A stretch of DNA of 64,000 nt, from positions 419,223-483,222 of the forward strand of contig NZ_JALEGV010000041.1 in the NCBI RefSeq assembly GCF_022763245.1. The letters run 5' to 3'. Source of the stretch: Oricola sp. Lineage in GTDB: Bacteria; Pseudomonadota; Alphaproteobacteria; Rhizobiales; Rhizobiaceae. Position numbers and translations under genes: made by a program. This document shows, one piece after another, positions 55,756 to 64,000 of this stretch. Each line of letters starts with the position of its first letter. The first letter of the stretch is position 1. Under the pieces are notes generated by a model. The model worked only from the letters and a program-made list of their open reading frames with translations. It did not search any database and was not told the DNA's origin.

Positions 55756-57288
55756 TCAGCCGGCGGCCAGCGCCAGCGCCCTTTTTTCGCGCCGCCGCTG
55801 CACCGACGAGGCGATGTTCATGCCCTCGCGGTACTTGGCGACGGTCCGCCGCGCGATGTCGACCCCTTCGGTCTTCAGCATCGAGACGAGCGCGTCGTCG
55901 GACAGCACCGCCTCCGGCGTCTCCGCGTCGATCAGCGCACGGATGCGCTGGCGTACGGCTTCCGAGGAATGCCCGTCCTCGCCGGCGCCGCTGGCGGGAA
56001 TGGACACGGTGAAGAAATAGCGGAATTCCAGCATGCCGCGCGGTGTCAGCATGTATTTGTTGGCGCTGACGCGGCTGACCGTCGATTCATGCATGCCGAT
56101 CGCGTCGGCGACCATCTTCATGGTCATCGGCTTCAACGCGCTGACGCCGCGCATGAAGAATCCGTCCTGCTGGCGCACGATCTCGGTGGCGACCTTGAGG
56201 ATCGTCGTCGCCCGCTGGTCGAGGCTGCGCTCCAGCCACGTGGCGTTTTGCAGGCATTCGCTCATGAACGCCTTTTCATCGGTGGACAAACCGGCGCGTG
56301 AAACCTCGGCATAGTAGTCGCGATCCACAAGCACGCGGGGCAGGGCGTCGGAATTCAGTTCGATGCGCCAGCTCTTGTCGGCCGATTCGCGCACCTCGAC
56401 GTCATAGACGATCGCCTGGGCGCCCGACGTTTCGAAAGCGAGGCCGGGCCGCGGGTCGAGCGTGCGGATTTCGGCCAGCATGTCCACGAGATCGCCCTCG
56501 TCGACCCCGCACAGGCGCGACAGCGCCTTGAAGTCGCGCCGTGCCAGGAGCGGCAGATTGGCCACCAGCGTCGCCATGGCCGGGTCGAACCGGTCCTTGC
56601 GGCGCAATTGCAGGGCGAGGCATTCGGCGAGATCGCGGGCGAAGACGCCGGCCGGGTCCATGGTCTGGAGTTCGCCCAGAACGGCCTCGACGTCTTCCAG
56701 TTCGCAGCCGAGCCGGTCGGCCACGATGTCGAGTTCGGCGTCGAGATAGCCGTTGGCGTCGAGCGCATCGACGAGATCGAAGGCGATGGCGCGGTCCGCG
56801 ACCGTGCGCAGCGTCAGGCTGATCTGCTCGGCCAGGTGATCGCGCAATGTCAGGCTGTCGGCAACGACCGCCTCGAGGTCGAAGTCTCCGTCCGGGCGGC
56901 CGATCACGTCGGAGCCGGTGCGGCTGGCGGACGGGCCCTGCGCGGATGCGGCGTTGTCGAAACGGCCGGGATCGTCGGGAAAGACGTTGTCGAGCGAGGA
57001 GTCGAGCTTGTCGGCGATCGCCTCCGCGCTGACTTCCAATTCGTCCATCGACCAGTCAGAGTTCGAGCCGGCGTCCTCAGCGGGGCCGGCCTCCGCCGGG
57101 CCGTCGGCCCGCGCGTCCTGGTCGTCTGAGGCGCCGCGTTCCAGAAGCGGATTGGACTCGATCTGCTCCTGGACGAAGCGGTCGAGTTCCAGTTGCGTGA
57201 ATTGCAGCAGCCTGATTGATTGCAGCAGCTGCGGCGTCATCACCATCGACTGGCTCTGCCGCAGATTGAGTTTGGCCGAAAGCGCCAT
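55756..57288 (-). CDS. rpoN: RNA polymerase sigma-54 factor
   Basis: The ATG at 57288 (MALSAKLNLRQSQSMVMTPQLLQSIRLLQ) gives 510 aa; a TTG at 57294 is also possible because the purine-rich GGGGG is nearer to it. Region I (glutamine-rich, activator contact), an acidic region II (about 50-130), the core-binding domain and the C-terminal DNA-binding region with the RpoN box ARRTVAKYREGMNI are all present. It directs transcription of nitrogen, carbon and surface genes with enhancer-binding activators. The order lptC-lptA-lptB-rpoN-hpf-ptsN is normal in alphaproteobacteria. Confidence 0.98.
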   Translation of the reverse strand: MALSAKLNLRQSQSMVMTPQLLQSIRLLQFTQLELDRFVQEQIESNPLLERGASDDQDARADGPAEAGPAEDAGSNSDWSMDELEVSAEAIADKLDSSLDNVFPDDPGRFDNAASAQGPSASRTGSDVIGRPDGDFDLEAVVADSLTLRDHLAEQISLTLRTVADRAIAFDLVDALDANGYLDAELDIVADRLGCELEDVEAVLGELQTMDPAGVFARDLAECLALQLRRKDRFDPAMATLVANLPLLARRDFKALSRLCGVDEGDLVDMLAEIRTLDPRPGLAFETSGAQAIVYDVEVRESADKSWRIELNSDALPRVLVDRDYYAEVSRAGLSTDEKAFMSECLQNATWLERSLDQRATTILKVATEIVRQQDGFFMRGVSALKPMTMKMVADAIGMHESTVSRVSANKYMLTPRGMLEFRYFFTVSIPASGAGEDGHSSEAVRQRIRALIDAETPEAVLSDDALVSMLKTEGVDIARRTVAKYREGMNIASSVQRRREKRALALAAG

Positions 57289-57328
57289 ACCCAAGATCTT
57301 ACCCCCTACGCGAACGCAAACTGGCCCG

Positions 57329-57357
57329 AAAATTGCTTATCGCGGCGGCGCTGTCAA
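57329..57357 (-). promoter_or_regulatory. Weak promoter candidate upstream of rpoN
   Basis: On the minus strand TTGACA (57357-57352) is a perfect -35 hexamer, about 64 bases before the start. The position 17 bases on reads AATTTT, a poor -10, so the match is one-sided. Confidence 0.3.
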
Positions 57358-57379
57358 ATCGTATTGTGCGAATGGGTCG

Positions 57380-58192
57380 TCACATTGAGAAGCTTTCGCC
57401 GAGATAGAAGCGGCGAACGTCCGGATGCGCGATGATTTCCTCGGGCTTGCCCTGGGTCAGGACCTTGCCGGCATGGATGATGTAGGCGCGGTCGATCAGC
57501 CCGAGCGTCTCGCGGACATTGTGGTCGGTGATCAGGACGCCGATGCCGCGCTGGGTCAGGTGGCGGACAAGCTCCTGGATGTCGGAGACCGCGATCGGAT
57601 CGACGCCGGCGAACGGTTCGTCGAGCAGCATGAAGGTCGGATCGGAGGCCAGCGCGCGGGCGATCTCGCAGCGTCGGCGCTCGCCGCCCGACAGCGCGAT
57701 GGACGGCGCCTTGCGCAGATGCGCGATGGAGAACTCGTCGAGCAGCGCGTCGAGCTTGCGGCGGCGCTCGGCGGCGCTCTTCTCGACGACTTCCAGGGCG
57801 GCGAGGATGTTCTTTTCCACCGTCAGGCCGCGAAAGATCGAGGCTTCCTGCGGCAGGTAGCCGATGCCGAGGCGGGCACGCTGATACATCGGCATGCGCG
57901 TGACGTCGTTGCCGTCGATCAGGATCTGGCCGGAATCGACCGGCACCAGCCCGGTGACCATGTAGAAGCAGGTGGTCTTGCCCGCGCCGTTCGGGCCGAG
58001 CAGCCCGACGGCCTCGCCGGAGCGCACGCCCATCGACGCGCCGTCGACGACCTTGCGGCCGCGATAGCTCTTGCTCAGGCCGCGTGCGACCAGCGTTCCC
58101 TGCCACTTGTTCGCGCCTTGCGAACCGGCCTGCGCCCTTTGCGCGGATGTCACCCCGCCGTCGCCCTCATGCGGCGCGTCATCGACCGACAC
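57380..58192 (-). CDS. lptB: LPS export ABC transporter ATPase
   Basis: A 270-aa ATPase of the LptB2FG complex. Walker A is GPNGAGKTT, the Q-loop GYLPQEASIF, the signature LSGGERRR, Walker B FMLLDEPFAGVDP and the H-loop ITDHNV. An N-terminal extension of about 30 residues (QRAQAGSQGANKWQG) precedes the first strand. It powers extraction of LPS from the inner membrane. The gene lies 9 bases after lptA; lptF and lptG are not in the window. Confidence 0.97.
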   Translation of the reverse strand: MSVDDAPHEGDGGVTSAQRAQAGSQGANKWQGTLVARGLSKSYRGRKVVDGASMGVRSGEAVGLLGPNGAGKTTCFYMVTGLVPVDSGQILIDGNDVTRMPMYQRARLGIGYLPQEASIFRGLTVEKNILAALEVVEKSAAERRRKLDALLDEFSIAHLRKAPSIALSGGERRRCEIARALASDPTFMLLDEPFAGVDPIAVSDIQELVRHLTQRGIGVLITDHNVRETLGLIDRAYIIHAGKVLTQGKPEEIIAHPDVRRFYLGESFSM

Positions 58193-58201
58193 CGTGAGGT
58201 C

Positions 58202-58759
58202 CTAATTGCCGGACGACTGCGGCTGCAGCAGGATGGTCGGGCGCGAGCCGGAATCGCCGCAGCCCTGCAGCTTGGCGCGGCCGTCCTTCATCGAGACGGT
58301 CAGCTTGCAGCCCGTCGCCACGTTGCCGCCTTCCGACAGGGTGACGCGCTTGCCCGACAGCACCAGCACTTCCGTGCGCATGTCGAAGACGCCGGTGTCG
58401 CCGGTCGCGACCTGCGTGCCGTTCTGAATGTTGACGCCGCCGGTGGCTTCCAGCTTCTCGATCTTGGAGGCGCTGGAGGTGATCGAGCCGCCCGATCCGC
58501 CGCTGGCGTAATGGATCACGAGCCGTCCGGTGCGCAGCACCGTCTTGTCCTGGGCGACGCGGACATTGCCGTTGAACACGGCCTTGCCCTGATCCTCCAG
58601 CACTTCGAGCTGGTCGCCCTCGATCTGCACGGGGCGGTTGCTGTCCAGCCGCAGGCCGGTGGTGCGGTTCTGGGCGAGCGCGGGGCCGCCGACGACCAGG
58701 AGTGCCATGAGGGCGGCATAGGCCGCCTGGCGCGAAAAGGAGGTCATGCGCATGTTCAA
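58202..58759 (-). CDS. lptA: Periplasmic LPS transport protein LptA (OstA-like)
   Basis: A 185-aa protein with a signal peptide (about 1-28, GGPALAQN) and an OstA/LptA beta-jellyroll domain (RPVQIEGDQLEVLEDQGKAVFNGNVRVAQDKTVLRTGRLVIHY to VNIQNGTQVATGDTGVFDMRTEVLVLSGKRVTLSEGGNVATGCKL). Oligomers of LptA bridge the periplasm for LPS transfer from LptC to LptD. The start overlaps the lptC stop. A Gln/Ser/Gly-rich tail follows the domain. Confidence 0.95.
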   Translation of the reverse strand: MNMRMTSFSRQAAYAALMALLVVGGPALAQNRTTGLRLDSNRPVQIEGDQLEVLEDQGKAVFNGNVRVAQDKTVLRTGRLVIHYASGGSGGSITSSASKIEKLEATGGVNIQNGTQVATGDTGVFDMRTEVLVLSGKRVTLSEGGNVATGCKLTVSMKDGRAKLQGCGDSGSRPTILLQPQSSGN

Positions 58760-59505
58760 TTCCCTGTCTTGAGGCGGACGTCGTCGGGCAATTCCGGCAA
58801 CGCATCGGGCTTGAATAGGGCCGGCTCTACCACAAGTTTGACGCGGCTTTCAAAGAGCAAACGACGACCGTTGTTGGAGACTTCGAGCCGGTCGGCCTCG
58901 ATCGTGGCCCCCGGCATGGAAATGCGGACCGGATCCTCGGTCGTCAGACTGCCGGCGGCGAGGTCGAGATCGGCCGATTTGAACGACGCGCTCATGCCGT
59001 TGGTGCTCTCCACCTCGATCGATTCGCGCAGCGTCAGCGTGTTCGCCTCGGAATTGTAGCGGCCGGCAAGCGCCGTCACAGTGGCGCGGTCGCCCTCGCC
59101 GAACGGCACGGCGGCGAGGATCTCCTCCAGATCGACCGCGCCTTCGCCGGTCAGTTCCTGGATGGCGCGGGCGGCCTGCAGCGAATAGGGCAGGTCGCCG
59201 GAGGTGTAGCCGTCGAGTTTCGGATTGGCCATCACCAGCTTGCCGTCGCGGATGGAACTCGCCGAGACGTCGACATTGATGTCGGGAACGATGCGCGACA
59301 GCCACATCCAGCCGACCATGAAGAGAAGCGCCAGGACGCCGATGACCGGCAGGGCGAACTTGGCGAAGCGTACCCGTCCGGAATGCGACCGCGCGCTGCG
59401 ATAGGCGCGCTGGCGCGCCGCCTCGCGCGGCGTCTGGCCGTCCGGAACCCCGGTTTTTGCATGGTATTGCATGGATCGATCTCGCCAATTCGCAACTGCG
59501 GACAT
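58756..59505 (-). CDS. lptC: LPS transport membrane protein LptC
   Basis: A 249-aa bitopic protein. A cytosolic head of about 50 residues precedes one transmembrane helix (FAKFALPVIGVLALLFMVGWMWL) and a periplasmic LptC beta-jellyroll (ISASSIRDGKLVMANPKLDGYTSGDLPYSLQAARA and the C-terminal VSNNGRRLLFESRVKLVVEP). It couples the LptBFG complex to LptA. It overlaps lptA (ATGA). The start at 59505 is uncertain; MQYHAKTG at 59472 has a GAGA motif upstream and would shorten it by 11 residues. Confidence 0.9.
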   Translation of the reverse strand: MSAVANWRDRSMQYHAKTGVPDGQTPREAARQRAYRSARSHSGRVRFAKFALPVIGVLALLFMVGWMWLSRIVPDINVDVSASSIRDGKLVMANPKLDGYTSGDLPYSLQAARAIQELTGEGAVDLEEILAAVPFGEGDRATVTALAGRYNSEANTLTLRESIEVESTNGMSASFKSADLDLAAGSLTTEDPVRISMPGATIEADRLEVSNNGRRLLFESRVKLVVEPALFKPDALPELPDDVRLKTGN

Positions 59506-59600
59506 ATGTTGATTCCCGGATCAGGCCAAGTGGTGGCGATCCGATGGCAGAAATCAGGCCCGGCAAACGGCCCTGACGACGCGGATCTTGCGGGAGCATC

Positions 59601-60554
59601 ATGACCGATCATTTCGCCGATGACATCATCGACCGGCGGCGTTTGCGCCGAAAACTGACCTTCTGGCGCAGCGTGGCGCTGATCGTGGCGCTCGCCTGTC
59701 TCGTTTCGATCGTTTTCGCCATGCAGCCGGAAGAGGGTTTCGGCGCCAAGTCGCGGCCGCATGTCGCCAAGCTGCGCGTCGAGGGAACCATCGTCGAAAA
59801 CGAGGACCTGGTCGCGCTGATCGACGAGGTCGGCGAGACCGACGCCGTCAAGGGCGTGATCCTCGCCATCGATTCGCCCGGCGGCACCACGGCCGGCGGC
59901 GAGGCGATCTACGAGGCCGTGCGACGGCTGGCCGCAGACAAGCCGGTGGTGGCGCAGATCGGCACGCTCGGCGCGTCGGCCGCCTACATGATCGCGTCGG
60001 GCACGGACCATATCGTCGCACGCCAGAGTTCGATCGTCGGCTCGATCGGCGTCATCCTGCAGACGCCCAACGTTTCGGGCCTTCTTGAGACGCTCGGTGT
60101 CGAGGTGAAGTCCATCAAGTCGACCGCGCTGAAGGGCGAGCCGTCGATGACGGGCAAGCCCGTGCCGGGGGCCGAAGAGATGATGCGGGCCATGGTGCTC
60201 GACAGCTTCGACTGGTTCAAGGGCATCGTCGAGGAACGGCGCGGCCTGTCGTCCGCCGAGATCACCGAATTGGCCGACGGGTCCGTCTTCACCGGGCGCC
60301 AGGCGCTCGACCGCAAGTTGATCGACGCGCTCGGCGGCGAGGAGGTCGCGCGCGACTGGCTTTCGTCCGAAGGGGTCTCCGACGACCTGAAGGTCATCGA
60401 ATGGGACGCCGGCGAGGCGACCTCGGGCGAATTGTGGTCGCAGGCGATGGCCCGGATCATGGGCTTCGGCCCGTCCGCATCCGCGTCCGTCGACGCGATC
60501 AGGCAGCGTCTCCTTCTTGACGGTCTGATCTCCGTTTGGCACGTTGGCCACTAG
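59601..60554 (+). CDS. sppA: Signal peptide peptidase SppA
   Basis: A 317-aa short-form SppA with one N-terminal helix (about 20-43, [22 protein letters not shown]). The serine protease domain shows [17 protein letters not shown], the catalytic Ser in [13 protein letters not shown] and the catalytic Lys in [12 protein letters not shown], so a Ser-Lys dyad. It degrades leftover signal peptides at the inner membrane. The ribosome binding site GGGAG lies five bases upstream. It is divergent from lptC and followed by ihfB, 35 bases away. Confidence 0.95.
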   Translation: MTDHFADDIIDRRRLRRKLTFWRSVALIVALACLVSIVFAMQPEEGFGAKSRPHVAKLRVEGTIVENEDLVALIDEVGETDAVKGVILAIDSPGGTTAGGEAIYEAVRRLAADKPVVAQIGTLGASAAYMIASGTDHIVARQSSIVGSIGVILQTPNVSGLLETLGVEVKSIKSTALKGEPSMTGKPVPGAEEMMRAMVLDSFDWFKGIVEERRGLSSAEITELADGSVFTGRQALDRKLIDALGGEEVARDWLSSEGVSDDLKVIEWDAGEATSGELWSQAMARIMGFGPSASASVDAIRQRLLLDGLISVWHVGH

Positions 60555-60589
60555 CCTGTCGGCATTCCATCGAAACGGGGGGGAACGCC

Positions 60590-60868
60590 GTGATCAAATC
60601 CGAACTTGTCCAGATCATCGCCAACCGGAACCCGCATCTGTTCCAGCGCGATGTGGAAAACATAGTCAACGCGGTGTTCGACGAGATCACCGACAGCCTC
60701 GCGCAGGGCAATCGCGTGGAACTGCGCGGATTTGGCGCATTCTCCGTGAAGAACCGTCCGGCCCGCGAGGGCAGGAACCCGAGAACCGGCGACAAGGTCG
60801 CCGTTGCGGAGAAATGGGTGCCGTTCTTCAAGACCGGCAAGGAACTGCGCGAGCGGCTCAACAAGTGA
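60590..60868 (+). CDS. ihfB: Integration host factor beta subunit
   Basis: A 92-aa DNA-bending protein of the HU/IHF family. A run of G before the GTG at 60590 (GGGGGGGAACGCC) is the ribosome binding site. The [32 protein letters not shown] head and the beta-arm motif [25 protein letters not shown], with the Pro that intercalates into DNA, are conserved. With IHF-alpha it bends DNA by about 160 degrees and acts in sigma-54 transcription and recombination. Confidence 0.97.
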   Translation: MIKSELVQIIANRNPHLFQRDVENIVNAVFDEITDSLAQGNRVELRGFGAFSVKNRPAREGRNPRTGDKVAVAEKWVPFFKTGKELRERLNK

Positions 60869-60921
60869 TCCGGGCGGCGACGGGCTTGACAGTCCGGCGC
60901 GCCTGCGGGAGTTGAACGATC

Positions 60922-61266
60922 ATGGTTCGGCGACTGATTTCCATCTTCATCACCATTCCGCTGGCGATCGTGCTGATCGCGCTGGCAGTGTCCAATCGTG
61001 GTTCGGTGCCCCTGCATTTCGACGTGTTCAATCCGCAGAACCCGCTTCTGACGGTCAACGCGCCGATGTTCATCTGGCTCTTGGCGGCGCTCGCCGTCGG
61101 CGTCGTCGCGGGCGGCGTTGGCGCGTGGTTCGCCCAGGGCAAGCACCGCAAGATGGAGCGGCGCTACAAGAAGGAAGCCGACAGCCTTCGTTTCGAGGTC
61201 GAGGACAGCAAGCGCAAGACCGGTGGCGAAGCGCCGTCCGGCCGCTCGCTCGCCCTGTCGCGCTGA
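60922..61266 (+). CDS. lapA: LapA-domain (DUF1049) membrane protein
   Basis: A 114-aa protein with two transmembrane helices (about 5-23 and 48-70) and a C-terminal basic coiled-coil-like cytosolic tail (KHRKMERRYKKEADSLRFEVED). The conserved NRGSVPLHFDVF loop between the helices marks the DUF1049/LapA family, which takes part in LPS assembly control with LapB. It is the usual neighbour of ihfB in alphaproteobacteria. Confidence 0.9.
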   Translation: MVRRLISIFITIPLAIVLIALAVSNRGSVPLHFDVFNPQNPLLTVNAPMFIWLLAALAVGVVAGGVGAWFAQGKHRKMERRYKKEADSLRFEVEDSKRKTGGEAPSGRSLALSR

Positions 61267-61278
61267 CGCGGGGGCCGC

Positions 61279-62226
61279 ATGAATTTCATTTCCGCCGAGG
61301 ATCTCGACCGCCTGTTCACATTCGAAGGCGTGACGGATGCGTTGCGCGACGCCTTCGCCGAAGGCGTCCAGGCGCCGTTGCGCCATCATCACACGATCGC
61401 GCGGCCTAGCGGCGCGGACCAGACGCTTCTGTTGATGCCGGCTTGGAGCAACGAGGTCGTCAGCGGCCATATTGGCGTCAAGATCGCGACGGTGACGCCG
61501 GACAACGGCGCCGAGGGCCTTCCCGCCGTGATGGCCTCCTACATCCTGATGGACGGCGCGACGGGCGCGCCGCGGGCCCTGATCGACGGCACGCGGCTGA
61601 CCTTGTGGCGCACGTCCTGCGCCTCGGCGCTTGCCGCGCGCTATCTCGCCCCGCGCGAACCGGACACGCTGCTGGTGGTCGGCGCCGGCGAGTTGGCGCC
61701 CTTCCTCGCGCGCGCCCATGCCGCCGCACGCCCCTATCGCCGCATCCGGATCTGGAACCGCTCGATCGGCAAGGCCGAAGCGCTCGCCAACGCGCTGTGG
61801 CGCGACGGGTTCGACGCGAGCGCGGCCAGCGATCTCGACGAGGCGGTCGAGGAGGCCGACACGATCAGCGCGGCGACCCTGTCGTCCGTGCCGCTGATCA
61901 AGGGGGCGCTGCTGACACCCGGAACGCATGTCGACCTGGTCGGCGCCTTCACGCCGCAGATGCGCGAGAGCGACGACGACTGCGTGCGCCGCGCCACGGT
62001 CTTCGTCGACACCTTTGAGGGTGCGACGAAGGAAGGCGGCGACATCGTGCAGCCGCTGAACGACGGCGTGATCGCGCGCGCCGACATTCGCGCCGACTTG
62101 GCGGCGCTGACCACCGGCGCGCATGCCGGCCGGTCGTCCGACGACGAAATCACGCTGTTCAAATCGACCGGCGCGGCGCTCGAGGATCTCGCCGCCGCCA
62201 TCCTTGCGGCGAAGCTCGCCGGCTAG
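61279..62226 (+). CDS. Ornithine cyclodeaminase / mu-crystallin family protein
   Basis: A 315-aa dehydrogenase-fold protein. Family landmarks: GVKIATVTPDN (the lysine near the substrate), DGTRLTLWRTSCASALAARYLA, the Rossmann VVGAGELAPFLARAHAA, and DLVGAFTPQMRESDDD. Members act as ornithine cyclodeaminase, alanine dehydrogenase, or imine reductases, with NAD(P). In Rhizobiales a copy next to lapA is common. The substrate cannot be assigned. The gene starts 12 bases after lapA and stops 8 bases before the next gene. Confidence 0.93.
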   Translation: MNFISAEDLDRLFTFEGVTDALRDAFAEGVQAPLRHHHTIARPSGADQTLLLMPAWSNEVVSGHIGVKIATVTPDNGAEGLPAVMASYILMDGATGAPRALIDGTRLTLWRTSCASALAARYLAPREPDTLLVVGAGELAPFLARAHAAARPYRRIRIWNRSIGKAEALANALWRDGFDASAASDLDEAVEEADTISAATLSSVPLIKGALLTPGTHVDLVGAFTPQMRESDDDCVRRATVFVDTFEGATKEGGDIVQPLNDGVIARADIRADLAALTTGAHAGRSSDDEITLFKSTGAALEDLAAAILAAKLAG

Positions 62227-62234
62227 GCGCCCGC

Positions 62235-63383
62235 TTGGATTTCACGGCCGATTGCGCCATAGACGGCCGAAACACTTCGAAAGCCCGATCATTGGCCCAG
62301 ACGGATCCGCGCAAGAAGACCCAGAAAAAGAGCCGGACCGGCAGCCCGTCCGGCGGAAAACCCGTGGACGGCCGCGCGAAGGCGTTCCGGCCGCGGCCGA
62401 AACACGCCCAGCCGACGGAAAAGGCGGCCAAGCCGGAACAGCGCGCGCCGCGGGCGCCGCGCAGCGGCGCCGTGCCCGCGGGCGAAGCGCCGGTGATCCT
62501 GGAGACCGCCGCCGACGGCGACTATGCGCTGCTCGATTGCGGCGACGGCGAGAAGCTGGAGCGCTACGGCCCCTACCGCATCATCCGCCCCGAGGCGCAG
62601 GCGATCTGGGCGAAGAAACTGCCGGCCGCCGAATGGGCCAAGGCCGATGCCGTCTTCACCGGCGACACGGACGAGGAGGGGCTCGGCCGCTGGCGGTTCC
62701 CGGGCAAGCAGCTCGGCGAAACCTGGCGCATGGCCTTTGACGGCACCGCCTATTTCGGCCGCTTCACCTCGTTTCGCCATATCGGCGTCTTCCCGGAACA
62801 GGCGGTCCACTGGCGCGACATGGCCGCGCGGATCGAAAACGCGGACCGTCAGCTCAAGGTTCTCAACCTGTTCGGCTACACCGGCGTTGCCTCGCTCGTC
62901 GCGGCGAAGGCCGGCGCGCATGTGACGCATGTCGACGCGTCGAAAAAGGCGATCACCTGGGCGCGTGAGAACCAGGACCTTGCAGGGCTTGCCGATCGGC
63001 CGATCCGCTGGATCTGCGAGGACGCCCTGAAATTCGTGCAGCGCGAGGCCCGGCGCGGCAATGCCTACGACATCATCCTGCTCGACCCGCCCGCCTATGG
63101 GCGCGGTCCGGCCGGCGAGGTCTGGCAATTGTTCGAGAACTTGCCGGAAATGCTCGACGCCTGCCGCGACATCCTGTCGGAGGACCCGGTCATGATGACG
63201 CTGACGGCCTACGCCATTCGCGCCTCCTTCTTCGCCATGCACGAGATGATGCGCGACGTCTTCACCGGCTACGGCAAGGCGGGGCTGATCCAGTCCGGCG
63301 AACTGATCATCCGCGAGGAAGCGGGCGACCGGGCGCTGTCGACCTCGCTCTACAGCCGCTGGATCGCCGGGGGCGCGCAATGA
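62235..63383 (+). CDS. Class I SAM-dependent methyltransferase, RlmI-like
   Basis: A 382-aa protein if it begins at TTG 62235; no ATG exists near the front, and TTG 62292 or GTG 62470 are alternatives, so the start is unsettled. The first 90 residues are basic and proline/lysine-rich, with no fold. The core has VLNLFGYTGVASLVAAKAGA as motif I, VTHVDASKKAITWARENQ as motif II and DIILLDPPAYGRG as the catalytic DPPAY, typical of rRNA m5C/m2G methyltransferases such as RlmI. The stop overlaps the following rRNA methyltransferase gene, so both probably modify RNA. Confidence 0.85.
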   Translation: MDFTADCAIDGRNTSKARSLAQTDPRKKTQKKSRTGSPSGGKPVDGRAKAFRPRPKHAQPTEKAAKPEQRAPRAPRSGAVPAGEAPVILETAADGDYALLDCGDGEKLERYGPYRIIRPEAQAIWAKKLPAAEWAKADAVFTGDTDEEGLGRWRFPGKQLGETWRMAFDGTAYFGRFTSFRHIGVFPEQAVHWRDMAARIENADRQLKVLNLFGYTGVASLVAAKAGAHVTHVDASKKAITWARENQDLAGLADRPIRWICEDALKFVQREARRGNAYDIILLDPPAYGRGPAGEVWQLFENLPEMLDACRDILSEDPVMMTLTAYAIRASFFAMHEMMRDVFTGYGKAGLIQSGELIIREEAGDRALSTSLYSRWIAGGAQ

Positions 63384-64000
63384 GCGAGGCGCGGCGCGGA
63401 CCGGGCCGGGTCAAGGAAGTCACCAGCCTCACCAATCCGATCATCAAGGACATCCGCCTTCTCGAAAAGAAGCGGCATCGCGACGAGACGGGCCTGTTCC
63501 TCGCCGAAGGCATGAAGCTGGTCATCGACGCGATCGAGAACGGCTGGACGCTGCGCACGCTGATCTACGCCAAGGCCGGCCGGGGGCAGGACCATGTCGA
63601 GGCGCTCGCCGCGCGCTCGATCGCCCAGGGCGCCGACGTGCTGATCGTGTCGGAAAAGGTGCTCGGCGCGATCGCGCGGCGCGACAATCCGCAAATGGTC
63701 ATGGGCGTGTTCGAGCAGCGCTGGCTGTCGCCGTCGGGCATCCGTCCGTCCGGCAACGAGGTCTGGGTGGCGCTCGACCGGGTGCGCGATCCCGGCAATC
63801 TCGGCACCATCATCCGCACCGCCGACGCCGTCGGCGCCAAGGGCGTCATCCTGGTCGGGCAGACGACCGACCCCTTCGCGACGGAGACCGTGCGCGCGAC
63901 CATGGGCTCGATCTTCGCGATGCCGCTCGCCCGACTGAGCGAGGCCGATTTCATCGCCTTTGCCGGCAAATGGCCGGGCATCACGGTCGGCACGCATCTC
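63380..64000 (+). CDS. TrmH-family rRNA/tRNA methyltransferase, 3' end outside window
   Basis: The frame runs to the window end, giving at least 207 aa. The N-terminal substrate-binding domain (EVTSLTNPIIKDIRLLEKKRHRDETGLFLAEGMKLV) is followed by the SPOUT core, with motif 1 in LDRVRDPGNLGTIIRTADAVGAKGVIL and ATMGSIFAMPL. The knotted motifs 2 and 3 must lie beyond the window. It is a 2'-O-methyltransferase, of rRNA more likely than tRNA. It overlaps the previous gene by ATGA, suggesting joint expression of two RNA modification enzymes. Confidence 0.93.
   Translation, partial: MSEARRGPGRVKEVTSLTNPIIKDIRLLEKKRHRDETGLFLAEGMKLVIDAIENGWTLRTLIYAKAGRGQDHVEALAARSIAQGADVLIVSEKVLGAIARRDNPQMVMGVFEQRWLSPSGIRPSGNEVWVALDRVRDPGNLGTIIRTADAVGAKGVILVGQTTDPFATETVRATMGSIFAMPLARLSEADFIAFAGKWPGITVGTHL

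Noticed and set aside
59554-59575. CAGGCCCG/CGGCCCTG near-palindrome upstream of sppA
   Set aside because: One mismatch, short, and in GC-rich sequence where such patterns are frequent; no link to the lptC or sppA start could be made.

Overview
The window is about 64 kb of GC-rich chromosome, densely coded on both strands. Three gene blocks point to an alphaproteobacterium, most likely of the Hyphomicrobiales (Rhizobiales): tsaB-rimI-fur-plsC-miaB-phoH-ybeY-corC-lnt, lptC-lptA-lptB-rpoN-hpf-ptsN, and sppA/ihfB/lapA. A Mur-like Fur, a split MacB-type exporter and frequent ATGA/GTGA gene overlaps agree with this. I see no rRNA, tRNA, CRISPR array, insertion sequence, prophage or integrase. The genus cannot be read from the sequence alone.

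Layout. 1-8.2 kb: end of an acyl-CoA ligase; a phosphoethanolamine-methyltransferase-like enzyme coupled to a 61-aa protein and facing a LysR regulator; a tripartite RND pump (adaptor and permease) facing its TetR regulator. 8.2-18 kb: a TupA-like ATP-grasp protein, gyrB with a readable promoter and terminator, a DMP19/DUF4375-like protein, an esterase, lepA, and an aminotransferase-IV / YnfA / sulfotransferase-like group. 18-24.7 kb: MarR-EmrA-EmrB, then a MacA/MacB-type ABC exporter. 25-30 kb: a signalling pair, a secreted FecR-domain protein with a Gly/Asn repeat tail and a CHASE2-PAS-GGDEF-EAL protein, facing a periplasmic SUMF1-like protein. 30-34 kb: a small AraC-controlled set (SDR, AraC, SRPBCC) marked by two copies of a 20-bp element, then an Rrf2/NsrR-like regulator preceded by a 9-codon leader. 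34-41.5 kb: IclR and TetR regulators and a four-gene overlapping operon (flavin monooxygenase, BASS transporter, epimerase, SDR), then a ferric-reductase-like flavoprotein and a small cytochrome c. 41.5-44.4 kb: glpR-glpD and a 102-aa protein. 44.4-64 kb: mostly housekeeping genes, with a sugar dehydrogenase-lactonase pair inserted.

Working together. Three drug or lipid export systems lie in the first 25 kb, each with its own local regulator or operon. The minus-strand block from tsaB to lnt covers tRNA modification, envelope lipid synthesis, metal control and 16S rRNA maturation. lptCAB moves LPS out, while rpoN/ptsN/hpf handle nitrogen and stress signalling. The least understood parts are the FMO-BASS-epimerase-SDR operon, the FecR/CHASE2-EAL pair with its intercistronic hairpin, and the AraC regulon with a repeated operator. 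All functional statements come from motif reading; no database search was run.
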